From: Paenibacillus shirakamiensis
GTDB taxonomy: Bacteria; Bacillota; Bacilli; Paenibacillales; Paenibacillaceae
DNA: 64,000 bases
Assembly (NCBI RefSeq): GCF_017874255.1
Contig: NZ_JAGGLD010000003.1
Span: forward strand, 372,001 to 436,000
Direction: 5' to 3'
Position numbers and translations under genes: made by a program. Below, in pieces: positions 43,704 to 51,581 of this stretch (its first letter is position 1; each line of letters opens with the position of its first letter). A model generated the notes under the pieces. The model searched no databases and was not told where the DNA came from. It worked only from the letters and a program-made list of their open reading frames with translations.

Positions 43704-45626
43704 TTGTTCAACTATACGCCGTTGCTCTCGATCATGTTATCTTGTAGTCTTTTGTATGGAGCTACGCCGATATCCGCAGCATCCATCAAGTCCAATTCAG
43801 TAGAGCGATCTGCTACACATCCAAGGAGGATCCCTATGAGTACATTACCGAAACGTTCTGAGGTCACCGAAGAAAATAGCTGGAAGTTATCTGATTTATA
43901 TACTGACCAAAAAGCTTGGGATCAGGCCTACGACAAGTTAAAAGCAAAGAAAGCTGAAGCTGGCCGTCTGGAAGGTAAAATTAACACGGTAGCCAATCTG
44001 AAAGCCGCATTCGAATTAGATGATGAAATCTCTAATGAGATTGAAAAACTCTATGTCTACGCGCACTTGAATCATGACCAAGACACCACGAATCCTACAT
44101 ATCAGGCACTTGTACAAAAAGCAAAAAAACTGAGCGTCGAGCTTAGTGAAGCCCTTTCTTATGTTACCCCTGAAATCTTATCTTTACCTGAAGATGAACT
44201 CGATGGGTTTATTAACAATAAGGAACTGGCTCCCTATAAATTTACTTTGGAAGAGATTAAGCGCGAGAAAGCGCATGTGCTCTCCAAAACAGAAGAAGCG
44301 TTACTTGCTCAAGTAGGTAATTTGTCTCAAGCGCCGCAAAATATTTTTGGTATGATCAATAACGCCGACCTGAAATTCCCCAAAATTAAGGATGAACACG
44401 GAAAAGAAGTGGAGCTAACTCACGGCAGTTACATTCAGTTCCTTGAAAGTCCAATACGTGAAGTACGTGAGCGTGCTTTCAAAGCTGTGTATGCGACGTA
44501 TAGCAAGCAAAAGAATACGATTGCCGCTACATTAAGTGCCAATATCAACAAAAACATTTTTTATGCGCAGGTCCGTAAATATCCGTCCGTGCTAGAGATG
44601 TCACTGTATGGGGATAACATCCCCAAGGAAGTGTATACGAACCTCATTGACACAATCCATGAAAGTCTCCCGCTTCTTCAGCGCTATATGCAGCTGCGCA
44701 AGAAATTGCTGGGTCTCGATGAACTTCACATGTACGACTTATTCGCTCCACTCGTAGAAGATTACAAGTGGGACATTACCTATGATCAAGCTAAAACGTA
44801 CGTCAAGGAAGGCTTAAAACCGCTAGGTGAGAATTATGCCAAAGTCTTGCAAGAAGGATTTGATCAACGCTGGATTGATGTCTATGAAAATGAAGGCAAA
44901 CGTACCGGTGCATATAGCTGGGGAGCATACGGCGCGCATCCTTATGTTCTGCTGAATCACAACAATAACCTGAATAGTATGTTCACGCTTGCTCATGAAA
45001 TGGGTCATGCTCTTCACTCTTATTTCTCCGATGAAGCATTAAGTTACCGTGATGCCCAGTATACAATCTTCTTAGCTGAAGTAGCGTCTACTACGAATGA
45101 AGCCTTGCTCATGGATTACCTATTGAAGCATGCTAAAGACCCTAAGCAAAAGCTGTACTTGCTTACGTATTATGCAGATCAGTTCCGTACCACTGTGTTC
45201 CGTCAGACGATGTTTGCTGAGTTTGAGAAAATTACTCATGAACGGGCTGAAGCAGGTGATTCTCTCACACCGCAAGAACTGTCGAGCATCTATTACGATC
45301 TGAATAAGAAATATTTTGGAGATAAGATGGTTGTTGATCAAGATATAGAGATGGAATGGGCACGTATTCCCCACTTCTACAACAGCTTCTATGTGTATAA
45401 ATACGCTACGGGATTCTCCGCCGCTACCAGCTTCTCCAAACAAATACTGGAGGAAGGCCAGCCTGCTGTTGATCGTTACCTTGGATTCCTTAAGAGCGGC
45501 GGTAGTGATTATTCCATTAACATCCTTAAGAAAGCCGGCGTAGACATGTCTTCCCCTCAACCGATTCGGGAAGCAATGAGCGTATTTGGTGAACTTATTG
45601 AACAGATGGAGAGCTTGACGAAATAA
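43704..45626 (+). CDS. pepF: Oligoendopeptidase F (M3 family) with possible exported isoform
   Basis: A zinc peptidase cleaving short peptides. The M3B core is complete, with LAHEMGHALHSYF near the middle of the C-terminal half, FLAEVASTTNEALL and the YATGFSAA segment. Two starts look functional. TTG 43704 (GGGAGG at 43691) gives 640 residues with a 27-residue hydrophobic leader, PLLSIMLSCSLLYGATPISA. ATG 43836 (AAGGAGGA at 43823-43830) gives 596 residues and the usual cytosolic N-terminus STLPKRSEV. The second is the conventional start. Two products or a leader effect are possible. A terminator follows. Confidence 0.92.
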   Translation: MFNYTPLLSIMLSCSLLYGATPISAASIKSNSVERSATHPRRIPMSTLPKRSEVTEENSWKLSDLYTDQKAWDQAYDKLKAKKAEAGRLEGKINTVANLKAAFELDDEISNEIEKLYVYAHLNHDQDTTNPTYQALVQKAKKLSVELSEALSYVTPEILSLPEDELDGFINNKELAPYKFTLEEIKREKAHVLSKTEEALLAQVGNLSQAPQNIFGMINNADLKFPKIKDEHGKEVELTHGSYIQFLESPIREVRERAFKAVYATYSKQKNTIAATLSANINKNIFYAQVRKYPSVLEMSLYGDNIPKEVYTNLIDTIHESLPLLQRYMQLRKKLLGLDELHMYDLFAPLVEDYKWDITYDQAKTYVKEGLKPLGENYAKVLQEGFDQRWIDVYENEGKRTGAYSWGAYGAHPYVLLNHNNNLNSMFTLAHEMGHALHSYFSDEALSYRDAQYTIFLAEVASTTNEALLMDYLLKHAKDPKQKLYLLTYYADQFRTTVFRQTMFAEFEKITHERAEAGDSLTPQELSSIYYDLNKKYFGDKMVVDQDIEMEWARIPHFYNSFYVYKYATGFSAATSFSKQILEEGQPAVDRYLGFLKSGGSDYSINILKKAGVDMSSPQPIREAMSVFGELIEQMESLTK

Positions 45627-45643
45627 TTTAGTAAACAGCGATC

Positions 45644-45680
45644 AAAAATCCCTTGCCCGGTGTGGGTAAGGGATTTTATA
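45644..45680 (+). terminator. Terminator of pepF
   Basis: AAAATCCCTTGCCC pairs with GGGTAAGGGATTTT across GGTGT, followed by ATATT. Confidence 0.85.
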
Positions 45681-45731
45681 TTAGGATTATCTCTCATTTA
45701 TTTCTACCAAAATTAAAGTCGAGGTGAATTC

Positions 45732-46061
45732 ATGAAAATCCAATGGTCATTGATTGCTGCACTGGTATTCGCCTTAATCACCGCGGTGTTCGCTGTCATT
45801 AATGTGAAGCCCGTTCAGGTTAACCTGCTCTTCTCCACGGTAAGCTTACCACTCATCCTGCTCATTATAGGCTCGACCCTTTTAGGCGGTATCATAGTAG
45901 GTTCATTTGGCTTATATCGCAACTATAGACTGCAAAGAGAGAACCAACAATTGAAGCTGGATCTGATGCAACAGACAACAGTGGAGGAACTTAAAGCCAC
46001 ACAATCGCAAAGTGTACCTAAGGATTCCCTCAACAACACCACATCAGAACATATAGATTAA
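45732..46061 (+). CDS. LapA domain (DUF1049) membrane protein
   Basis: A 109-residue protein with two membrane helices: 5-25 and about 38-60, separated by VKPVQVNLLFSTVSLPL, the LapA signature. A cytosolic helical tail (RLQRENQQLKLDLMQQ) follows. LapA/YciS proteins assist membrane-envelope assembly in Gram-negatives; in Firmicutes their role is unknown. It starts 105 bp after pepF and is 24 bp before the M42 peptidase gene, so it likely heads that operon. Confidence 0.88.
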   Translation: MKIQWSLIAALVFALITAVFAVINVKPVQVNLLFSTVSLPLILLIIGSTLLGGIIVGSFGLYRNYRLQRENQQLKLDLMQQTTVEELKATQSQSVPKDSLNNTTSEHID

Positions 46062-46085
46062 CTTATTTTAGGAGGAACTCATCCC

Positions 46086-47123
46086 ATGTCTATTACAATC
46101 AACGAATCTTATTTACTGGAAATTTTAAAACAACTACTTGATACCCCAAGCCCCAGCGGCTACACAGCTGAAGTTATTCGATTAATTGAAGCAGAAGCGG
46201 ATAAGCTTGGAGTATCTTTTGCTCGTAATGCCAAAGGCGGAGCCATTCTGACTCTTGAGGGTCAAGATCCGAGCAAGACGATTGGACTTAGCGCACATGT
46301 AGATACATTAGGAGCTATGGTACGCTCGATTCGTCCCAATGGCACCCTTGCCCTGACCATTGTTGGCGGTTTCGCCATGAACAGTATAGAGAATGAATAC
46401 TGCCAGATTCACACCCGCGATGGGAAGGTGTATACCGGAACAATTTTAACCACACACCCTTCTGTCCATGTGTATCCGGATGCTGGTGAATTTGCACGCA
46501 AAGAGAGTCATATGGAAGTTCGAATCGATGAGCTAGTGGAGACAAGAGAAGATGTACTTAAGCTTGGTATCCAAAATGGAGATTTCATTTCGTTTGACGC
46601 TCGGGCAGTCATTACCCCAAGTGGTTATATTAAATCCCGTCATATCGATGATAAAGCAAGCGTAGCCGCTCTTCTAAGCTTAATTGAGTCCTCCAAGCGG
46701 GAAGGATGGATTCCGAAGCATAACCTAGTCTTCCTAATCTCTAATTATGAAGAGGTCGGGCATGGAGCTTCCTTTATACCTGCGGGAATTGAAGAGCTGA
46801 TTGCTGTAGATATGGGCTGTATCGGAGATGATCTTTCTTGTAAAGAAACGGACGTCTCCATTTGTGCCAAAGATTCTACTGGCCCGTATGACTATGATAT
46901 GACTAGCAAACTTATTGAGCTGGCTACAGCTGCACAAATTCCATTTGCCGTCGATATTTATCCACGCTATGGTTCTGATGCTTCTGCTGCGCTTCGAGGT
47001 GGGCATGATCTTCGCGCAGCCTTAATTGGCCCTGGTGTGCATGCTTCCCATGCCATGGAACGAACGCACAAACAAGCCGTCTTGAATACGGCTCGCCTCC
47101 TAGCCGCTTATGTTACAAGCTAG
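46086..47123 (+). CDS. M42 family metallopeptidase (aminopeptidase/cellulase M type)
   Basis: A 345-residue cytosolic binuclear aminopeptidase. Metal ligands are seen in LSAHVDTLGAMV (His), RHIDDKASV (Asp), SNYEEVGHGAS (Glu pair), AVDMGCIGDD (Asp) and the C-terminal GVHASHAMERTH (His). The insertion of a PDZ-like domain (about residues 75-165) is typical of this dodecamer-forming family. Substrate specificity is unknown. ATG 46086 follows AGGAGG. It overlaps the next gene by 14 bp. Confidence 0.92.
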   Translation: MSITINESYLLEILKQLLDTPSPSGYTAEVIRLIEAEADKLGVSFARNAKGGAILTLEGQDPSKTIGLSAHVDTLGAMVRSIRPNGTLALTIVGGFAMNSIENEYCQIHTRDGKVYTGTILTTHPSVHVYPDAGEFARKESHMEVRIDELVETREDVLKLGIQNGDFISFDARAVITPSGYIKSRHIDDKASVAALLSLIESSKREGWIPKHNLVFLISNYEEVGHGASFIPAGIEELIAVDMGCIGDDLSCKETDVSICAKDSTGPYDYDMTSKLIELATAAQIPFAVDIYPRYGSDASAALRGGHDLRAALIGPGVHASHAMERTHKQAVLNTARLLAAYVTS

Positions 47124-47865
47124 GCTTAAAGCTGGTATCGCCACACTGCTACTTGCATCCTGCATCCTATGGATGATATCACTCGGAAGCCAATATATAA
47201 AGCATGAATATCGTTATGCAGAGCATACGGCTAGCAATGGTGTGATTCTACAAGCATTAATCCTAAAACCCGAGCAAGTGGGCCTAAAAGCGGTGAACGC
47301 ACCTCTACAAAATGAGTCCAGCTTAGGGATGAATGGCGGTTTTTTCTTTGGTACCGATATTCTGAGCATTGCAGTTCAGAACGATCTTCCTGTTAAAGGA
47401 ACAGCCCGTACGTATGGCACAGGCTGGTATAATGTGAAATACCCGAGAGGAACACTCGTGTGGGACGATACGGCTCGCCGCTTCTCCGTACAAGTCGTCT
47501 CATCCGCAGATGATCTTCTGGTGAAGAACCGGAACCGTTATTTTGCTCAAGGTGGGATCAGTATGAATCTCATGCACGAGAACAGTTGGCAGAGTGCTAT
47601 CGATCAAGAAAAGTTACCTTATCCCTTGGAACAACGGCTGCGTTCAGGGCTGGTCTATGATGAACACAATCAACTGTGGCTAATTGTAACTCCTTCCCGT
47701 GCCACGGCAGCTGAGTTTCGATCCGCCATTCAAGAACAGATTGCCCCAGGTCGCTCAAAAGAAGGCATTTTCTTGGATGGGGATGGATCTTCACAACTGA
47801 ACGTACCGGGTCATAATGTACTCGGAGACTCCAGAGATTTAAGACAGATTATATCTCTCAAATAA
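47110..47865 (+). CDS. Phosphodiester glycosidase (NAGPA/DUF2233) family protein
   Basis: A 251-residue protein with an N-terminal membrane anchor (about 7-26) and an external NAGPA-type domain. Diagnostic pieces are LGMNGGFFFGTD (about 72-83) and GIFLDGDGSSQL (about 218-229), which carry the metal-binding and catalytic region. The family hydrolyses N-acetylglucosamine-1-phosphodiester bonds in the human enzyme; bacterial members probably act on wall teichoic or other phosphodiester glycans. It starts inside the end of the M42 gene, so it is translationally coupled. Confidence 0.87.
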   Translation: MLQARLKAGIATLLLASCILWMISLGSQYIKHEYRYAEHTASNGVILQALILKPEQVGLKAVNAPLQNESSLGMNGGFFFGTDILSIAVQNDLPVKGTARTYGTGWYNVKYPRGTLVWDDTARRFSVQVVSSADDLLVKNRNRYFAQGGISMNLMHENSWQSAIDQEKLPYPLEQRLRSGLVYDEHNQLWLIVTPSRATAAEFRSAIQEQIAPGRSKEGIFLDGDGSSQLNVPGHNVLGDSRDLRQIISLK

Positions 47866-47881
47866 AATATTTAATACAGAC

Positions 47882-47911
47882 TTGAATTTTCACGAATATC
47901 TGAGGTATACT
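47882..47911 (+). promoter_or_regulatory. Sigma-A promoter of the T-box/serS unit
   Basis: TTGAAT (47882-47887) and TATACT (47906-47911) are 18 bases apart, placing the transcript start near 47918 ahead of the T-box leader. Confidence 0.65.
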
Positions 47912-47929
47912 ACTTTAAATTTAACATTT

Positions 47930-48131
47930 CGAATCAAGCCGATGAAGAGATTCCAACTCGGAGGCGTTCTCGTCAAAAGTTCATGATGCTCATGACCTTC
48001 TAAGTTAACCGGAACCGCCCGTTATCGCGGACCAAAGAGGATTCTGACGTAAGCTTAGGGCAGAATCAAATTGGGTGGCACCGCGAGTCGTAAGCGCTCC
48101 TCGTCCCAAAAGGACAAGGGCGCTTTTTTTG
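47930..48131 (+). promoter_or_regulatory. T-box riboswitch leader of serS
   Basis: The leader has GATGAAGAG at 47941-47949, a CCGC/GCGG hairpin resembling stem III near 48016-48031, and the T-box core TGGGTGGCACCGCGA at 48072-48086 that forms the antiterminator with uncharged tRNA. A terminator (48092-48131) lies before the serS start. By context it should sense uncharged tRNA-Ser. From GATGAAGAG to the core is only about 135 nt, so stem I looks short. I could not assign the specifier codon; a TCC in the AGATTCCAAC loop is one candidate. Confidence 0.9.
48092..48131 (+). terminator. T-box-controlled terminator before serS
   Basis: AAGCGCTCCTCGTCC pairs with GGACAAGGGCGCTT around CAAAA (one mismatch), followed by seven T residues. 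It competes with the T-box antiterminator. Confidence 0.88.
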
Positions 48132-48159
48132 TATTTTTACGACTAAGGAGCGGGTAATT

Positions 48160-49437
48160 ATGGTAGACGTAGAGTGGATTCGAGAGCATGCAGATGAGGT
48201 GCAGCGCACCGCGAACGAAAAAGGAATTTCGCTTGATGTTAGCGAGGTCATCCAAGCCGATGAGAGATGGCGGGCATCGCTAGCCCGGGTAGAACAATTG
48301 CGCTATCTACGCAATCAGTTCACTTCTGAGATTGCTCAAGCTATGCAAGCTGAACAACAAGCAGACATGGCTCAGCTAAAGAACGAAGTAAGAAAGAATA
48401 ATAAGGAGCTCCAGCTTCAGGAAAAAGAGCTTCAGCATCATAAGAAGGTTCTTCATGAACTGCTGATGCAGGTTCCGAATCGCGTATCTGAAGATACTCC
48501 TTATGGCCTATCGGATGCAGACAATATAGAAATCTCTCGAGTAGGTCAACCTCCAGCGTTTCCTTTCCCTATGAAAAGTCATATTGAACTCGGGGAGATG
48601 CATCAACTGATAGATTGTAGACGGGGTGTGAAAACGGCTGGAAGTCGGCACTATTATTTGCGAGGGATGGGCGTCTTACTCAAACGTGCGGTGGAGCAAC
48701 TCGCCATAGATCTTTTGATTCAGCGAGGGTTTGAGATGCTAGATGTCCCTCTAATTGTGAACGCAGAAGCTATGGAACGAACGGGGTTCTTTCCTCAGGG
48801 AATAGATCAGAGCTTCAAGATTGAAGGGGAATCTAAATATCTTGTAGGTACTTCGGAAGTTCCTCTAATCTCGTATTATAGTCAAGAAATTCTGGATTTG
48901 ACTCAGCCTAAGCGACTAGCTGCTCTATCGACCTGCTTCCGTAGTGAAGTCGGTTCGGCAGGACGAGATGTCAGTGGACTATATCGGGTCCATCAATTTT
49001 CTAAGGTGGAACAAGTCATCTTGTGCCGCAATGATCTTGACGAATCCGAGCGAATGCTCGCAGAGATTACCCAAAATGCAGAAGACTTACTAACTATGCT
49101 GGAATTACCTTATCGAGTCGTCGCTGTCTGTACGGGGGATATGTCTCAGAAGACATACAAACAGTTCGATATTGAGACATGGATGCCAAGCCGGGAAGCT
49201 TATGGAGAGACTCATTCGTCGTCGATACTTCTGGATTTCCAAGCTAGACGTTCCCATATCCGCTACCGCGATGAGACAGGAAATCTTGTCTTCTGTCATA
49301 CCTTAAATAATACAGCCGTAGCTCTCCCAAGACTGTTGATTCCATTGCTAGAGAACCACCAGCAGGAAGATGGATCAATCTACATTCCTCTAGCCTTAAG
49401 ACCCTATATGAATGGACTAACGCATCTTGAAATATAG
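48160..49437 (+). CDS. serS: Seryl-tRNA synthetase, non-canonical (Thermus-like) type
   Basis: A 425-residue class II synthetase charging tRNA-Ser. Residues 1-105 are the tRNA-binding coiled coil. Motif 2 is FRSEVGSAGRD (260-270). Motif 3 reads LNNTAVALPR (382-391) rather than the usual Bacillus LNGSGLAVGR. ETHSSSILLDFQARR replaces the usual EISSCSNFEDFQARR. These features resemble Thermus thermophilus SerRS (from memory). ATG 48160 follows AAGGAG. It is the only gene after the T-box. It may be a second SerRS, although the housekeeping gene cannot be checked within this window. Confidence 0.93.
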   Translation: MVDVEWIREHADEVQRTANEKGISLDVSEVIQADERWRASLARVEQLRYLRNQFTSEIAQAMQAEQQADMAQLKNEVRKNNKELQLQEKELQHHKKVLHELLMQVPNRVSEDTPYGLSDADNIEISRVGQPPAFPFPMKSHIELGEMHQLIDCRRGVKTAGSRHYYLRGMGVLLKRAVEQLAIDLLIQRGFEMLDVPLIVNAEAMERTGFFPQGIDQSFKIEGESKYLVGTSEVPLISYYSQEILDLTQPKRLAALSTCFRSEVGSAGRDVSGLYRVHQFSKVEQVILCRNDLDESERMLAEITQNAEDLLTMLELPYRVVAVCTGDMSQKTYKQFDIETWMPSREAYGETHSSSILLDFQARRSHIRYRDETGNLVFCHTLNNTAVALPRLLIPLLENHQQEDGSIYIPLALRPYMNGLTHLEI

Positions 49438-49510
49438 AGGGAGCAGCCTACTTCTAAATAACGTCTAATAACTTCTAAATAAAGAAGCACTTTTGTGCTC
49501 TCTTTCGATA

Positions 49511-49560
49511 GCACAATAACCCAATATCCTGAAAGGGATCTTGGGTTATTGTTATTGTGC
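49511..49560 (+). terminator. Terminator downstream of serS
   Basis: GCACAATAACCCAA ... TTGGGTTATTG with an inner ATCC/GGAT stem forms a long hairpin ending TTATTGTGC; a U-rich TTATTGTTATT region lies on its 3' side. It is 74 bp past the stop. Confidence 0.7.
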
Positions 49561-49724
49561 TCTCAGCTAAATGATTATCGCATGGAATGAGCAAGAGGCT
49601 CATGTCTTTCGTCTTCATCTATCTATTCTGTATAACTCTCTAGGTAACAACTACCCTGCTTGCCTTAACATTCGAGGACATGTTATTGTTGCTAACTTTT
49701 CGCTCGGAGCCTATACCCTTCCAC

Positions 49725-50606
49725 TTAATGCACCAGCTTCAAACGGTGTATGAACTTCTCGACAATAGGCGAGGAACTGCCCTCCCGCTCTACCCAACCA
49801 TAGTATACAGGATGCTCTTCAGGCAGTTCTAACATCAAGGGTTTGATGGATGCATGATTTGCGGAAAATGAGTAATCTATCCCTACAGTAATCGCAATTT
49901 CCTCACGTACTGCTTTTTCAATAGCCTGCACATTATTGGTCTTAAATAAGATGTCTACCGGTCCATACTTCTTCATGAACTGCTCCATATACCAAGAGAT
50001 ATATTCATCATCATAGAGGACTAAGGTCTGATTAATCATCTGTTCTGGCCGAATTGACGATTCTAAGGCAAGAGAAGAATGGGCGTGAACGCCAACAACA
50101 ATCCTTCCCTCTCTCAATTTCTCAAAAATCACACCCTTCTCCTTCTTCATTTCACGCTCAAAAAAAACCATTAGTCCAACATCTATGCGCTGATGCTGTA
50201 AGTCATCCATAATTTCTTTGGGACCCTTTTCCCAAATTTGAATTTTGACTTGAGGAAAATCCTTTTTGAAATTAGAGACGACATCCACGAGTAGATGCAT
50301 CGGTCCAGGAATAGTAGCAATTCTAAGTTCCCCGCTTAACGTATGCTTGTAACTCATAGCCTCATCTCGGATATCTTGTAGCAACGTCAGAATTTCATCT
50401 GCTTTTCTTATAATGATCTGGCCTTCCAGTGTAGGCACTGCTCCTTGTCCCCGTGCGCGGGTGAATAGACTCAAGCCGAGTTCTGTCTCCATGCTGGTAA
50501 TCGCCTGACTAATAGCCGGCAAGGATACATGTTCTTTGCGGGATGCTCCAGTTAAAGAACCTGTCTTGGCGATACTTACGATATATTCGAGCTGTTCAAT
50601 ATTCAT
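49725..50606 (-). CDS. LysR family transcriptional regulator
   Basis: A 293-residue LysR-type regulator with helix-turn-helix MNIEQLEYIVSIAKTGSLTG ... LPAISQAITSMETELG and a two-lobed effector domain. It is divergent from a short-chain dehydrogenase gene and probably controls it. ATG 50606 is chosen at the start of homology; an in-frame GTG 12 bases upstream overlaps the AGGAG site. A 16-bp palindrome lies 33 bp before it. The effector cannot be inferred. Confidence 0.88.
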   Translation of the reverse strand: MNIEQLEYIVSIAKTGSLTGASRKEHVSLPAISQAITSMETELGLSLFTRARGQGAVPTLEGQIIIRKADEILTLLQDIRDEAMSYKHTLSGELRIATIPGPMHLLVDVVSNFKKDFPQVKIQIWEKGPKEIMDDLQHQRIDVGLMVFFEREMKKEKGVIFEKLREGRIVVGVHAHSSLALESSIRPEQMINQTLVLYDDEYISWYMEQFMKKYGPVDILFKTNNVQAIEKAVREEIAITVGIDYSFSANHASIKPLMLELPEEHPVYYGWVEREGSSSPIVEKFIHRLKLVH

Positions 50607-50638
50607 GCCTACTTCCACTCCTATTAATCCTTACTTAA

Positions 50639-50654
50639 TTATTATTAATAATAA
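50639..50654. promoter_or_regulatory. AT-rich palindrome between LysR and SDR genes
   Basis: TTATTATTAATAATAA is a perfect 16-bp inverted repeat in the divergent intergenic region. Its place fits a LysR-type operator, though AT-rich palindromes can arise by chance. Confidence 0.5.
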
Positions 50655-50730
50655 CTAAATTTTAATTAACACTCAATCTTGCTACACTTAATTTGCTCTT
50701 ACAGATTGCTTACTACAGGAGGAAAAATAC

Positions 50731-51480
50731 ATGAGTACACAACGCGTTGCAGTTATTACAGGCGGAGCTAGCGGAATTGGTAAAGAGACTGCACTTACAT
50801 TTGCAAGAAAAGGCGATCAAGTTGTGATTGCGGACTTTAATGAAGAAGCGGGACAAGCTGTAGTTCAAGAAATTGAAGCTAAGGGTGGCCAAGCTACATT
50901 CGTCAAAACCGATGTATCTAAGTTCGAAGAAGTCGAAGCTTTGGTCAATGCAGCCGTAGATACGTATGGCAGAATTGATGTCATGTTCAACAATGCTGGG
51001 ATCGGTGGGGCTGGGCCGGTGCTGGATCAAAATATGGAACGTTATGATCAGACCATTGCTGTCAATCAACATGGCGTAGCTTACGGCATTATAGCTGCGG
51101 GACGAAAAATGCGCGACCTCAATATTCAAGGGGTGATCATTAACACGACTTCCGTGTTCGGCTTTTTGGCTTCTCCGGGCACGTTCGCTTATCATGCTAC
51201 CAAGGGTGCTGTCATTATGATGACCAAATCGGGGGCACTTGAGTTAGCTGAATATGGAATTCGAGTAGTTGGCGTAGCTCCTGGGGCAGTAGATACTCCT
51301 ATCATTCAAGGATACAAAAATGCTGGGATGATCGATAGCATGAAAGCAAAAGTGATGGGTAACAAATTAACCCAACCAGCGCAGATTGCAGATACGGTCT
51401 ATTTATTATCTCTGCCTGAAGCGAGTGCAATTAACGGCAGTGTCGTGATGGCTGACGAAGGATTTGCTTCGTTTAAATAA
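50731..51480 (+). CDS. Short-chain dehydrogenase/reductase (SDR, classical)
   Basis: A 249-residue NAD(P)-dependent oxidoreductase. The dinucleotide site is TGGASGIG (residues 10-17), with acidic D36 in VVIADFNEE, favouring NAD. NNAG follows at about 90. The active site has serine in NTTSVFGF and YHATK (about 154-158). Classical SDRs reduce ketones or oxidise alcohols; the substrate is unknown. ATG 50731 follows AGGAGG. It is divergently paired with a LysR gene and ends at its own terminator. Confidence 0.92.
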   Translation: MSTQRVAVITGGASGIGKETALTFARKGDQVVIADFNEEAGQAVVQEIEAKGGQATFVKTDVSKFEEVEALVNAAVDTYGRIDVMFNNAGIGGAGPVLDQNMERYDQTIAVNQHGVAYGIIAAGRKMRDLNIQGVIINTTSVFGFLASPGTFAYHATKGAVIMMTKSGALELAEYGIRVVGVAPGAVDTPIIQGYKNAGMIDSMKAKVMGNKLTQPAQIADTVYLLSLPEASAINGSVVMADEGFASFK

Positions 51481-51521
51481 TAGGAGTTCATTGTAGCTTC
51501 ATATCTTCATAGTTTCCATAC

Positions 51522-51558
51522 CAAAAAGCACCCCTACCTTTAAGGTAAGCGTGCTTTT
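51522..51558 (+). terminator. Terminator of the SDR gene
   Basis: AAAAGCAC and GTGCTTTT form the base of an imperfect stem with inner TACCTT/AAGGTA, followed by GTTTTG. It may also serve the convergent ABC-F gene. Confidence 0.8.
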
Positions 51559-51581
51559 GTTTTGCCCTTTGTATGTTCCAC

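Noticed and set aside
49571..49753. 60-codon plus-strand frame after serS
   Set aside because: It overlaps the end of the LysR gene, lies past the serS terminator and has no binding site.
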